From Planifilum sp021793745 (GTDB lineage: Bacteria > Bacillota > Bacilli > Thermoactinomycetales > DSM-44946), in contig CALKAM010000032.1 of NCBI GenBank assembly GCA_937983105.1, forward strand, positions 62,001-126,000: a stretch of 64,000 nucleotides of DNA, written 5' to 3'. Both the position numbers and the translations under genes were made by a program. Shown here one piece after another: positions 7,399 to 15,620 of the stretch. Numbering within the stretch: the stretch's first letter is position 1; every line of letters starts with the position of its first letter. The notes beneath the pieces are model-generated. The model did no database searches. It was not told the origin of the DNA and was given only the letters and a program-made list of their open reading frames with translations.

Positions 7399-9120
7399 TC
7401 AGGTTTGTTCCGGCTCGTTGGGCAAGAGGCCGCAAACTCGTTCCAATTCCCGGGCATGTCGGCCCACGGTGGCGGCGGCCACCCGATATTTTCGGGCCGC
7501 GTCCACCTGGGTGAGGCAAAGGCCGTGCATCTTGGCCACCACATACTCCAGGGCGGCGGCCCATCCCTCCACTTTGCGGACCGTCGGGGGATCGGCTTTG
7601 CAGTGGACGAGGTACTGGGCCCACAGGGTTTGGGCATCCTTGATCTGGACCGCATCGTACCGACCCCGCATCCCGTCCAGACAACATTCCAGGACCCGTT
7701 TCCACCGTTCCATCCAGGGGGACAGGGTCGGCTCCCCGGACGGAGAACGGATTTCCACCTCGCGCCCGCCGATCCTAGCCCGGTAGGGCTCCTCGGCACC
7801 CATGTGCCTCAACACGAGCAGGGCCATCTTCTTCAGCTCATCCTCTTCCTCCGGCTTCATCACGAACTGGCGCAGCACCTGTTCCACTTCTTCATCGGCA
7901 ATCCACGCAAACAGCTTGATGACCTGGAGTTTCGTCTCCCGATCCCCGTGATTCAGCGCCCAGAAAAAGGAGGAGCGGATCAAGGGGTTTCGCTTGATTT
8001 GCTCCGCGGAAGCCTGCCCCTGGGGAGCCAACTGGCGGAACTGCATTTCAAAGGGCAGTTGGTAGTGGTAGCTGACGGTGGTTGCCCGGCGGTTTTCCTC
8101 GCAGCTCCACTGCTTGCAGTGGTTCAGATAAAAGCGAGGCACCTCGGATTCCGGATCCGCCTCCATCGCCCGCTTCCAGTACTTCTCGGCCTCCGCCGTC
8201 CGCCCCGTGTTAAAGGCGGCCGCCGCCGCATAGTGGTACAGGCTGGGTTCCGGCTGGGCTTCCATCTTGAGCAGACGGCGGAACATCTGGTAAGCCGCTT
8301 CGTGCTCCCCCAGAATCCCCATCGTCGTCCCCAGCTTGTACATGTGTTCCAGATGCATCGGAACCCATTTCTTCAGGGCCTCAATCAGGCGCTTTTTTTG
8401 CGCCATCTCCCCCATATGCTGGTACAAAACCGCCTGGTTGCACAGGGCGTGCAAGTTGTTGGGATCCGCCTCCAGCACCCGTTGGATCTCCTGAATCGCC
8501 TGGTCGAGTCGCCCGGTGTAGTAATAGGCCAGGGACAAATTGTTGCGGGCGGCGAGAAAGTCGGGGTATTCCGCCACCAGCTCCTCCAACACGCGGGTCG
8601 CCTGCAGAAAGCGCCCTTCCTCCAGATGACGGCGGGCCTCGTCGTGCTTCTTCATCCAGACGTACTTGCCCCCGTAATCCGGCTGCCGCGGTTCCCGGCC
8701 CAACTCATAGGCCAGCATCTGCAGCATCTCGTTGGCTTCCTCCGCAAACTCCCCTTCCGGGTCCTCCTCCAGGTAACGGAGCAAATATTCCTCGGCCAGA
8801 TCGAAATCCTCCATGTTGGCCGCATTGTTCGCCATGTAAAAATAGCACTCATACAGCTGGGGATCCACATCCGTCAGGACGCTCTCCAGCACTTCGTTCG
8901 ATTCCTCGAACCGGCCCAATTCGGACAAGATCCCCGCCAGATTGCAAAGGTTGATCGGATTGTCCGGTTCCTTCTCCGCCGCAATCCGAAAATATTTCAA
9001 TGCCTTATCGTAGTTGTGCCGGTCCAGGGAACGGATTGCCCGCTCAAAGAAGAAGCCGGCATCCGTCCGAAAACGGACCACCTTATTGGAACGAGCCTGT
9101 TTCTTTGCTGATTTTTTCAT
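7399..9120 (-). CDS. Large TPR-repeat protein (YvcD-like)
   Basis: A 573-residue soluble protein. The first roughly 300 residues are a run of tetratricopeptide-like helical pairs, for example NYDKALKYFRIAAEKEPDNP, NEVLESVLTDVDP, GRLDQAIQEIQRVLEADPNN and GRTAEAEKYWKRAMEADPES. The C-terminal part has a different, helical composition and ends in a possible HTH-like stretch (LTQVDAARKYRVAAATVGRHA). TPR arrays mediate protein contacts; the partner is not known. Bacillus carries a TPR gene (yvcD) beside trxB, so the context is conserved. A 21-base palindrome lies just upstream at 9158-9178. Confidence 0.85.
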   Translation of the reverse strand: MKKSAKKQARSNKVVRFRTDAGFFFERAIRSLDRHNYDKALKYFRIAAEKEPDNPINLCNLAGILSELGRFEESNEVLESVLTDVDPQLYECYFYMANNAANMEDFDLAEEYLLRYLEEDPEGEFAEEANEMLQMLAYELGREPRQPDYGGKYVWMKKHDEARRHLEEGRFLQATRVLEELVAEYPDFLAARNNLSLAYYYTGRLDQAIQEIQRVLEADPNNLHALCNQAVLYQHMGEMAQKKRLIEALKKWVPMHLEHMYKLGTTMGILGEHEAAYQMFRRLLKMEAQPEPSLYHYAAAAAFNTGRTAEAEKYWKRAMEADPESEVPRFYLNHCKQWSCEENRRATTVSYHYQLPFEMQFRQLAPQGQASAEQIKRNPLIRSSFFWALNHGDRETKLQVIKLFAWIADEEVEQVLRQFVMKPEEEDELKKMALLVLRHMGAEEPYRARIGGREVEIRSPSGEPTLSPWMERWKRVLECCLDGMRGRYDAVQIKDAQTLWAQYLVHCKADPPTVRKVEGWAAALEYVVAKMHGLCLTQVDAARKYRVAAATVGRHARELERVCGLLPNEPEQT

Positions 9121-9157
9121 TTTCCCCCCACCCGGCGCAGGCCGATTGGCCGGTGGT

Positions 9158-9178
9158 ATGGTATAAAAAGTATACCAT
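9158..9178. promoter_or_regulatory. Palindrome upstream of the TPR gene
   Basis: ATGGTATA, five bases, then TATACCAT form a perfect eight-base inverted repeat centred about 48 bases before the TPR gene start. It includes TATACT/TATACC sequences that could serve as a -10 element on the minus strand. It may be an operator overlapping the promoter. No poly-T follows, so it is unlikely to be a terminator. Confidence 0.45.
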
Positions 9179-9381
9179 ATTTTCTACCGCAATGATATGC
9201 CCCTCCATCCCCCCGGGACAACCATCCGCATCTAGCGGGCCTTCGACCCTTCGAGGGTCCCCGGAGCATCCGGCGCCATCTCAATTGGCAAGGATTGTGG
9301 GTTTTGATTGCTCCCCAAAGGGTATTGATCAATGATGAAACCTGTGTCAAATTATAGTCAAACAGACGGGAGGGTGCTTGG

Positions 9382-9582
9382 GTGGCTGAAGCAAATGAGT
9401 ATAAGCGGCTCATCCTTGAAGCGATAGAAGATATGGAATTTCTGGCCACAACCTTCAATACGGAAAGAGGCGGGGAGACCGAAAGGGCCTTCAAACGCGG
9501 TCAAAAGGAAGCGTGTCTCAAATGGGCCGAGATTCTCAAGGAGCGTTTAAGCAAACTGGAAGGGAGTAAAATGAATGGCTGA
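9382..9582 (+). CDS. Small hypothetical helical protein
   Basis: A 66-residue, highly charged, probably all-helical protein with no membrane span. The GTG at 9382 follows GGGAGG with suitable spacing. Composition (many Glu, Lys, Ala and Leu) suggests a small soluble partner protein. Its stop overlaps by eight bases the start of the next small gene, which encodes a zinc-ribbon-like peptide, so the two are translationally coupled. I do not recognise the family. Coding is supported by the ribosome site, the coupling and a terminator after the pair. Confidence 0.6.
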   Translation: MAEANEYKRLILEAIEDMEFLATTFNTERGGETERAFKRGQKEACLKWAEILKERLSKLEGSKMNG

Positions 9583-9706
9583 TAAATGCGTTGCATGCCT
9601 TCAGGAGATCCCCAAAGGGCTCCCGGTTTATTGGACGGACGGGAAAACCTTCTGCGAATCGTGTTATCAGGAATATAAAAAATGGAAAAGAAAACAGGGA
9701 AAATAG
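9575..9706 (+). CDS. 43-residue zinc-finger-like protein
   Basis: This short gene encodes a protein with two Cys pairs, C5-x2-C8 (KCVACLQ) and C27-x2-C30 (FCESCYQ), separated by a short beta-like stretch, and a Lys-rich tail. That layout is a treble-clef or LIM-like zinc-binding knuckle. The ATG at 9575 lies inside the end of the preceding small gene, with GGGAG upstream. Metal binding is inferred from the cysteine spacing. The function is unknown; such mini zinc fingers often contact RNA, DNA or a larger protein. Confidence 0.65.
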   Translation: MADKCVACLQEIPKGLPVYWTDGKTFCESCYQEYKKWKRKQGK

Positions 9707-9710
9707 CGAA

Positions 9711-9732
9711 AGCCCCGGAAGTGGGGTTTTTT
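9711..9732 (+). terminator. Short terminator after the small-gene pair
   Basis: AGCCCC, a six-base loop and GGGG followed by TTTTTT form a short GC stem with a U-tract directly after the zinc-finger gene. The stem is only four to six pairs, so it is probably of moderate strength. Confidence 0.55.
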
Positions 9733-9842
9733 ATTTTACCGACCGATTCCGGCCCCCAACCATCCTCCGCCTGCACCCTTCGATCCTTGCATTTTCACCG
9801 ACGCGGATTTCCGAATCATCCAACAATCGACAAAAAATTGAA

Positions 9843-9871
9843 TGGACAAAGATCCTCCCTTTCGATAAAAT
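9843..9871 (+). promoter_or_regulatory. Promoter of the SOS-boxed unknown gene
   Basis: TGGACA (9843-9848), a 17-base spacer and TAAAAT (9866-9871) make a plausible sigma-A promoter. The -10 lies within a second inverted repeat, CGATAA-N5-TTATCG at 9863-9879, and is followed at once by the LexA box. Confidence 0.55.
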
Positions 9872-9877
9872 AGTTAT

Positions 9878-9891
9878 CGAACACATGTTCG
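9878..9891 (+). promoter_or_regulatory. Perfect LexA (SOS) box
   Basis: CGAACACATGTTCG matches the palindromic Firmicute LexA operator core, CGAAC-N4-GTTCG. It sits six bases after a -10 element, where bound LexA would block transcription, and 87 bases before the start of the unknown gene at 9979. The nearest minus-strand gene start is not here, so the target should be the plus-strand gene. Confidence 0.8.
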
Positions 9892-9978
9892 TGAGTCGTC
9901 GGAGATGCTGGATGATGGAAGCCGGACCGGCTCCCGCATCCTGCCGAACCGACGGATTTCCAGCAGGGGGGATCACCG

Positions 9979-10479
9979 ATGGCTTCTCCTGAACACCTGA
10001 TCCAATGTCTGCAGCGGGTCAACGCCACGATGCTCGCCCTGACCCAATGCCTTTCCGAGGAATGCACGCTGGAGGAAAGAAAACTCATCCTGCAGCTGGC
10101 CAGCGAATCCGCCGAACAATCCCGGCGAATCCGAAGGCTGTTTTACCAATTGTACGGATCGGATCCCTATAGCGGAAGCCGAAGGGCGTACGGTTTTTAC
10201 ACGAAGTCGGCGCCGCACCGCAAAACACCCGCAAGGGGCTGGAAGGTCTGCGAAACGAGACTCAGGGTCATCCACGCCGATCAACAAAAAGAGCACCCCG
10301 AACCGGGTGCCCGAAAAGTCGCCGCCACCGTCCTCAGCCCTCCCGGTGCCGCCGGGACAGCTCGTCCAGCACCTCATCCAGAGGAAGCTTCGCCTCCCGC
10401 AGAAGCACCAAAAGATGAAAAACCAGATCGGCCGCTTCGTAGCGGAGTTCCTCCGGAGAGCGGTTTTTGGCGGCGATGA
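9979..10479 (+). CDS. Unknown protein, predicted SOS-induced
   Basis: The ATG at 9979 follows GGGGGG at seven bases. The first roughly 75 residues are helical and amphipathic with three cysteines (ends ...RRIRRLFYQLYGSD), followed by a Tyr/Gly segment. After about residue 90 the sequence becomes Pro/Ala-rich and runs through the his terminator and 146 bases into the convergent hisIE end. The conserved domain is therefore probably only the N-terminal part. There is no signal peptide, membrane span or LysM domain, so it does not look like a YneA-type division inhibitor. A promoter and perfect LexA box upstream predict induction by DNA damage. The family is not recognised. Confidence 0.6.
   Translation: MASPEHLIQCLQRVNATMLALTQCLSEECTLEERKLILQLASESAEQSRRIRRLFYQLYGSDPYSGSRRAYGFYTKSAPHRKTPARGWKVCETRLRVIHADQQKEHPEPGARKVAATVLSPPGAAGTARPAPHPEEASPPAEAPKDEKPDRPLRSGVPPESGFWRR
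10284..10311 (-). terminator. Terminator of the histidine operon
   Basis: On the minus strand GGCACCC, a short loop and GGGTGC lead into TCTTTTTGTT, about 25 bases past the hisIE stop. It is the expected end of the his transcript. Confidence 0.7.
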
Positions 10480-10975
10480 TCACCTCCGCCGCCTCCTCCC
10501 CCACCTTTTTCAGGATTTTATCCAATCCCTTTTCAAAGAGATAGGTGGTATAGGAGCCCTCCGGCCGCTCTGCTTCCCGGGAAGCGATCAGCGATTCCAG
10601 CCGACTCAAGATGGCGAAACGGTCATGGCCGTCGGCATCCCCGGACCGGGAATTCTCCTCATCGAAGCAGCTGATCGTCCCCCGGTGGCAGGCGGGACCG
10701 GCGGGGATCACCCTCACCAGCAGCGCATCCCGGTCGCAGTCGAAGGAGAGGGAGAGAACCCGCTGGGTGTGGCCCGATGTTTCCCCCTTATGCCACAGCT
10801 TCTGGCGGGACCGGCTCCAAAACCAGGTTTCCCCGGTCTCCAGGGTTTTGCGCAGGGCCGCTTCGTTCATGTAGGCCAGCATCAGCACTTCCTTGCTGAC
10901 GGCATCCTGGACGATGGCCGGCACCAATCCGCGCTCATCGAAGCGCACCTGCGAAAGGTCCAGGGTCAGGGCCAA
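10334..10975 (-). CDS. hisIE: Bifunctional phosphoribosyl-AMP cyclohydrolase / phosphoribosyl-ATP pyrophosphohydrolase
   Basis: This 213-residue fusion catalyses the second and third histidine steps: removal of pyrophosphate from PR-ATP and ring opening of PR-AMP. The N-terminal cyclohydrolase domain (about 1-115) shows VLMLAYMNEAAL, the TGETWFWSRSRQ stretch and DCDRDALLVRV. The C-terminal MazG-like domain shows SYTTYLFEKGLDKILKKVGEE with the acidic metal-binding residues. It starts with TTG after GGGGGTG and overlaps hisF by ten bases. It is the last gene of the operon, as in Bacillus. Confidence 0.94.
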   Translation of the reverse strand: MALTLDLSQVRFDERGLVPAIVQDAVSKEVLMLAYMNEAALRKTLETGETWFWSRSRQKLWHKGETSGHTQRVLSLSFDCDRDALLVRVIPAGPACHRGTISCFDEENSRSGDADGHDRFAILSRLESLIASREAERPEGSYTTYLFEKGLDKILKKVGEEAAEVIIAAKNRSPEELRYEAADLVFHLLVLLREAKLPLDEVLDELSRRHREG

Positions 10976-11730
10976 CGGACATTCACCCCCTTCCCCTTCA
11001 GGTAGGATTTGAGGTCGCCGATCCTCAACTCCTGGTAATGGAAGAGGGATGCCGCCAAAGCGGCCGTCGCCGGGGTGGAGGAAAACACCTCATAAAAATG
11101 CTCCCGGGAACCGGCACCGCCGGAAGCGATCACCGGAACGCCGACGCTGGATGCGACCCGGCGGGTCAGCTCCAGGTCAAAGCCGCTCTTTTGTCCGTCC
11201 CGATCCATGCTGGTAAGCAGAATCTCCCCGGCTCCCCGTTCCACCACTTCCTTCGCCCAGTCCACCGCCCTTCGATCGGTGGATCGGCGGCCTCCGTGGG
11301 TGTATACGACCCAGTCGTTTCGCCCGGGATCCCATCGGGCATCGATGGCCACCACGATGCATTGGCTGCCGAAACGGCGCGCCCCCTCCTCCACCAGTTC
11401 CGGACGGAGAACGGCGGCGGTGTTGATCGACACCTTGTCCGCACCGGCCCGGAGAATCCGGAACATGTCCTCCACGGAGGAAATCCCTCCGCCCACCGTG
11501 AAGGGAATGCTCAGCTCAGAGGCCGCTTCCTGGACGATATCCACCATCGTCCCCCTTCCCTCCTGGGAAGCGGAAATATCCAGGAAGACCAGCTCGTCGG
11601 CCCCTTCCCGGTCATACAGCCCGGCCAGTTCCACCGGATTCCCGGCATCCCTCAGGTTGACGAAGGAAACCCCCTTCACCACCCGGCCATCCTTCACATC
11701 CAAACAGGGAATGATCCGTTTCGCAATCAT
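10966..11730 (-). CDS. hisF: Imidazole glycerol phosphate synthase, cyclase subunit
   Basis: A 254-residue TIM barrel that takes ammonia from HisH and converts PRFAR to imidazole glycerol phosphate plus AICAR. Conserved features include IPCLDVKDGRVVKG with the catalytic aspartate near residue 11, the phosphate loop PFTVGGGISS, the central VVAIDARW with the second catalytic Asp, and PVIASGGAGS. ATGA overlaps link it to hisA upstream, and the gene overlaps hisIE downstream, so translation is coupled. Confidence 0.96.
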   Translation of the reverse strand: MIAKRIIPCLDVKDGRVVKGVSFVNLRDAGNPVELAGLYDREGADELVFLDISASQEGRGTMVDIVQEAASELSIPFTVGGGISSVEDMFRILRAGADKVSINTAAVLRPELVEEGARRFGSQCIVVAIDARWDPGRNDWVVYTHGGRRSTDRRAVDWAKEVVERGAGEILLTSMDRDGQKSGFDLELTRRVASSVGVPVIASGGAGSREHFYEVFSSTPATAALAASLFHYQELRIGDLKSYLKGKGVNVRWP

Positions 11731-12479
11731 CGGCCTTCCTCTCCCATCTCCCGCGATAGACGCCTCAAGGCTTCACCCAGTTCCAAGTCGCCGGTATATA
11801 GGGCGCGACCGACCACGGCTCCGGCAATGCCCTCCCCGGCGTGCCGGGCCAACCGAAGCAAATCCTCCGCATCGCGAACGCCGCCGGAGGCGATCACCCG
11901 TCTGCCGCAAGCCCGGGCCAGGGAGAGAATGGCCTCCACATTGGGACCGGACAAGGTTCCGTCCCTTGAAATATCGGTAAAAATAAAGGTTTCGGCGCCG
12001 CGGCGCACCATTTCCCGGGCCAACGCCTCCGCCGTCACCTCGGTGGTCTCCAGCCAGCCGTGGGTGGCCACCCGGCCGTCCCGGGCATCGATCCCGAGGG
12101 CGATCCGATCCCCGTACCGGGCGAGGGCTTCCCGGACAAACCGGGGATCATCGATGGCGGCGGAGCCGAGGATCACCCGCTGGACGCCGGCGTCGAGGAA
12201 CATCTCCAGCCTCTCCATCGACCGGACTCCGCCCCCCGCCTGGATGGGAATGTCGACACGGGAAGCCATCTCCCGGATCACCGGCAGGTTGACCGGCTCC
12301 CCCGTACGGGCCGCGTCCAGATCGACCACGTGGAGCCATTCGGCCCCCGCCGCCGCCCACTTTCGGGCCACGTTCACCGGATCCGCATCGTACACCGTTT
12401 CCGCTCCGTAATCCCCCTGATACAGCCGGACGCACTTTCCTCCCCGCAGATCGATCGCCGGATAGAGGACGAAGCTCAT
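11727..12479 (-). CDS. hisA: ProFAR isomerase HisA
   Basis: A 250-residue beta/alpha barrel performing the Amadori isomerisation of ProFAR to PRFAR. The N-terminal AIDLRGGKCVRLYQGDY carries the first catalytic Asp. IQAGGGVRS is the first phosphate loop, IFTDISRDGTLSGPN holds the second catalytic Asp region, and VIASGGVRD is the second phosphate loop. It overlaps hisH at its start and hisF at its end by four bases each. Confidence 0.96.
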   Translation of the reverse strand: MSFVLYPAIDLRGGKCVRLYQGDYGAETVYDADPVNVARKWAAAGAEWLHVVDLDAARTGEPVNLPVIREMASRVDIPIQAGGGVRSMERLEMFLDAGVQRVILGSAAIDDPRFVREALARYGDRIALGIDARDGRVATHGWLETTEVTAEALAREMVRRGAETFIFTDISRDGTLSGPNVEAILSLARACGRRVIASGGVRDAEDLLRLARHAGEGIAGAVVGRALYTGDLELGEALRRLSREMGEEGR

Positions 12480-13096
12480 GATACCCCCACCTCGGATTCG
12501 CAGAGGGCCGCAAACCGGCGGAGCAGTTCCCGTCCCAGCGATCCGCTCTTTTCCGGATGAAACTGTGTGCCGAAGATCCGGTTTCGCCCCACGATGGCCG
12601 TCACCGGCCCGTAGTAGTCCGTCACCGCCAGGATGTCCTCCCGGTTATCCGGCAGCACGTGATAGGAATGGACGAAATAGACATAACCCTCTTCCAGGCC
12701 GTACAGGAGGGGATGGAACTGGGGAAAGCGGAGGCTGTTCCATCCCATGTGGGGAATCGGAAAATCCCCCTTCAGCCGCACCACGCGGCCGGGGAGGAGG
12801 TTGAGTCCCTGATGGTACCCGTGCTCTTCGCTCCCGGTAAAGAGGAGCTGCATCCCGAGGCAGATCCCGAGAAGGGGTTTGCCCCGAAAAGCTTCCTGCT
12901 TGATCACTTGATCGAGCCGCCGTTCCGACAGCTCCCGCATCGCATCCCCGAAGGCCCCCACGCCGGGGAGGATGATCCCGGAGGCCTTCTCGACGGTTTC
13001 CGGATCGGAGGTGACGGTGTGGGCAAACCCCATCCGCTCCAGGGCGCGGCTGACGCTGTGCAGGTTGCCCATTCCGTAATCGATGACGGCGATCAT
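12476..13096 (-). CDS. hisH: Imidazole glycerol phosphate synthase, glutaminase subunit
   Basis: A 206-residue class I glutamine amidotransferase supplying ammonia to HisF. The nucleophile cysteine is in LLGICLGMQLLF, and the His-Glu pair of the triad is in GTQFHPEKSG. The oxyanion-strand region ILPGVGAFGDAM is also present. The start is one base after the hisB stop and the end overlaps hisA, consistent with tight operon coupling and stoichiometric production with HisF. Confidence 0.96.
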   Translation of the reverse strand: MIAVIDYGMGNLHSVSRALERMGFAHTVTSDPETVEKASGIILPGVGAFGDAMRELSERRLDQVIKQEAFRGKPLLGICLGMQLLFTGSEEHGYHQGLNLLPGRVVRLKGDFPIPHMGWNSLRFPQFHPLLYGLEEGYVYFVHSYHVLPDNREDILAVTDYYGPVTAIVGRNRIFGTQFHPEKSGSLGRELLRRFAALCESEVGVS

Positions 13097-13097
13097 G

Positions 13098-13688
13098 CTA
13101 AAGAACCCCCTTGGATGACGGGACTCCCTGAACCCGGGGATCCAGCCGAGTCGCCTCGTCCAAAGCCCGGCCCAGGGCCTTGAACAGGCATTCGATCATA
13201 TGGTGGGTGTTTCGGCCGTAATGGAGAAGGACATGGAGGTTCATCCGCGCCTCCATCGCCAGCTTCCAGAAAAACTCGTGAACCAGCTCCGTGGCGAAGG
13301 TTCCCACCCGTTCGCTGGGAAACTCCGCAGAAAACTCCAGGTGAGAACGCCCCGACAGGTCCACCGCCACCTGCCCCAGGGATTCGTCCATCGGAATGAT
13401 GGCATGGCCGTACCGACGAATGCCCGCCTTATCCCCCAGGGCTTGTCGCAGGGCGGTCCCGAGGCAGATGGCGATGTCCTCCACCGTATGGTGGTCGTCG
13501 ATATGAACATCCCCTTCCGCTCTCACCTGCAGGTCGAACAAGCCGTGCTTGGCAAACAGGTCCAGCATGTGCTCCAAAAAGGGAACCCCCGTCTGAAGCT
13601 CCGTCTTCCCCGACCCATCCAGATCCAGCGTCAGGGAGATCTCCGTTTCCCCCGTCTTGCGGTGAATCCTTGCGGTGCGATCACTCAT
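13098..13688 (-). CDS. hisB: Imidazoleglycerol-phosphate dehydratase
   Basis: A 196-residue monofunctional IGP dehydratase, the manganese enzyme of the sixth pathway step. The two metal-binding histidine clusters are visible as DIHIDDHHTVEDIAI-like (here VHIDDHHTVEDIAI) and HYGRNTHHMIEC. GVPFLEHMLDLFAKHG is also typical. The ATG at 13688 follows GGGGGAG by seven bases and gives the family length; a longer frame runs back into hisD. It overlaps the hisD stop by eight bases. No HisN phosphatase domain is fused. Confidence 0.95.
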   Translation of the reverse strand: MSDRTARIHRKTGETEISLTLDLDGSGKTELQTGVPFLEHMLDLFAKHGLFDLQVRAEGDVHIDDHHTVEDIAICLGTALRQALGDKAGIRRYGHAIIPMDESLGQVAVDLSGRSHLEFSAEFPSERVGTFATELVHEFFWKLAMEARMNLHVLLHYGRNTHHMIECLFKALGRALDEATRLDPRVQGVPSSKGVL

Positions 13689-14973
13689 GCCGTTTCTCCC
13701 CCTTTTCCCGTTCGAGGCGAACGCGGATCGATTCGGCGTGGGCACCCAGCCCCTCCCCCTCCGCCAGGGCCATGACCCGGGGGCCGTCCCGGAGGAGCGC
13801 CTCCCGGCTGTAGGCGATCAGACTGGTCTTCTTCAGAAAATCGTCCACGGACAGGGGGGAGAAGAAGCGGGCCGTCCCGTTGGTGGGAAGGACGTGGTTG
13901 GGACCGGCAAAATAGTCCCCCACCGGTTCCGGGCTGTACTCCCCCAGGAAGAGGGCGCCGGCGTTTTTGATCCGTCCGACCCAGCGCCACGGATCGGCCA
14001 CCAACAGCTCCAGATGCTCGGGGGCCAACCGGTTGGCCACCTCCACCGCCTCCGCCAGATCCTCCGTGAGACAGATCGCCCCGTGTTCCCGGAGGGATTG
14101 GCCGGCGATCTCCTTCCGCTCCAGGGCATCGCACTGTTCGACCAACTCCCGGGTAACCCGTTCAGCCAGTGCGGTAGACGGGGTGATCAGCACGGCGCTG
14201 GCCATCGGGTCGTGCTCCGCCTGGGAGAGGAGGTCGGCGGCCACATAGGCGGGATGGGCCGTCTCGTCGGCGATGACGACGATCTCGCTCGGCCCGGCGA
14301 TCATGTCGATGTCCACCGTGCCGTAAACCATCCGCTTCGCCAGGGCCACGTAGATGTTTCCCGGCCCGACGATCTTGTCCACCCGCCGAATGCTTTCCGT
14401 CCCGTAAGCCAGGGCGGCAATCCCCTGGGCCCCGCCCACCTTCCATATTTCCGTCGCTCCCGCCTCCCGGGCCGCCACCAGCGTGGCGGGATGGATGCTT
14501 CCATCGGGCCGGGGCGGTGTCACCATGGCGACTTCCTCCACACCCGCCACCCGGGCCGGGAGGATATTCATCAGGACCGACGAAGGATAAGCGGCACGCC
14601 CGCCGGGCACATAAACCCCCACCCGCTCCAGGGGGCGGATGAGCATTCCCAGCATCGTCCCGTCCGCCTCCGGGGCAATCCAGGACTGCCGTTTCTGCCG
14701 CTCATGATATCGGCGGATCCGTCGAGCGGCTTCCCGCAACGCTTCCAACCACTTTGGAGTCACCCGCTCATAGGCGGCATCGATCTCTCCGTCGGTCACG
14801 CGAAAGTTTTGGAGAGCTGCGCCATCAAATTGCTCCGTGTACCGACGCAGCGCGCGGTCCCCTTCCTGCCGGACGGCGGACAAAATCTCCTGGAGCTTCC
14901 TCTCCTGATCGGTTTCGATGCCGCCTTCCCGCCTGCGCGTATCCAGCTCCTCCGGTTTGACCACTCGGATCAT
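13681..14973 (-). CDS. hisD: Histidinol dehydrogenase
   Basis: A 430-residue zinc enzyme that oxidises L-histidinol to L-histidine with two NAD. Diagnostic stretches are VPGGRAAYPSSVLMNILPA, DMIAGPSEIVVIADE, LLSQAEHDPMASA with a zinc ligand, and FAGPNHVLPTNGTARF with catalytic histidines. The ATG at 14973 has GGAGG ten bases upstream and overlaps the hisG stop (ATGA). A longer frame starting at 15018 is not supported. Confidence 0.96.
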   Translation of the reverse strand: MIRVVKPEELDTRRREGGIETDQERKLQEILSAVRQEGDRALRRYTEQFDGAALQNFRVTDGEIDAAYERVTPKWLEALREAARRIRRYHERQKRQSWIAPEADGTMLGMLIRPLERVGVYVPGGRAAYPSSVLMNILPARVAGVEEVAMVTPPRPDGSIHPATLVAAREAGATEIWKVGGAQGIAALAYGTESIRRVDKIVGPGNIYVALAKRMVYGTVDIDMIAGPSEIVVIADETAHPAYVAADLLSQAEHDPMASAVLITPSTALAERVTRELVEQCDALERKEIAGQSLREHGAICLTEDLAEAVEVANRLAPEHLELLVADPWRWVGRIKNAGALFLGEYSPEPVGDYFAGPNHVLPTNGTARFFSPLSVDDFLKKTSLIAYSREALLRDGPRVMALAEGEGLGAHAESIRVRLEREKGEKRHE

Positions 14974-15620
14974 GTTCGTACTCCCTCCCCCTTCACCACC
15001 GACGCCAACCGGGAACACAACCGGTCCACGGAGCCGCTTTTCAAGCGATAACTGGCCCGATTGGCGATCAGGCGGGACGTCACGTCGGATACCGTTTCCA
15101 GTTCCACGAGACCATTTTCCCGAAGGGTCCGTCCGGTGGAAACGATATCCACGATCCGGTCCGCCAGCCCGATGAGGGGAGCCAGTTCCACGGAGCCGCT
15201 CAGCCGGATAATCTCCACCTGTTCCCCCTTATCCAAAAAATAGCGGCCGGCGATCCGCGGATATTTCGTCGCCACCCGCGGATGGAGGGAGGGGCGCCAA
15301 TCGGGAAGGGCGGCGACGGCGATCCGGCACCGGCTGATTCCCAGATCGAGCAGCTCGTATACATCCCGCTCTTCTTCCATCAACACATCCTTGCCGACCA
15401 CACCCAAGTCGGCCACACCATACTCCACATAGGTGGGGACATCCCCCGGCTTGGCCAAGAAAAAGGACAGGCCGGCCTCCGGCAAGGGCACCGTCAGCTT
15501 GCGGGTGGTTTCGAAACAGTCCTCTTCAACGGGGTACCCCGCCTCTTCCAAAAGCTCCAATGCTTCCCGCAAAATCCGTCCCTTCGGCATGGCAATGGTC
15601 AATTCATCCATCCCGTTCAT
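14970..15620 (-). CDS. hisG: ATP phosphoribosyltransferase, short form
   Basis: A 216-residue HisG catalytic subunit of the short type, which lacks the C-terminal regulatory domain and works as a hetero-octamer with HisZ. It catalyses the committed step, ATP plus PRPP to PR-ATP. Motifs include AMPKGRILREALELLEEAG at the N-terminus, VADLGVVGKDVLMEE, and the PRPP loop IVDIVSTGRTLRENGL. The ATG at 15620 follows GGAGGGGGAAG. The gene overlaps the hisZ stop by 17 bases, which keeps the two partners coupled. Confidence 0.95.
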   Translation of the reverse strand: MNGMDELTIAMPKGRILREALELLEEAGYPVEEDCFETTRKLTVPLPEAGLSFFLAKPGDVPTYVEYGVADLGVVGKDVLMEEERDVYELLDLGISRCRIAVAALPDWRPSLHPRVATKYPRIAGRYFLDKGEQVEIIRLSGSVELAPLIGLADRIVDIVSTGRTLRENGLVELETVSDVTSRLIANRASYRLKSGSVDRLCSRLASVVKGEGVRT

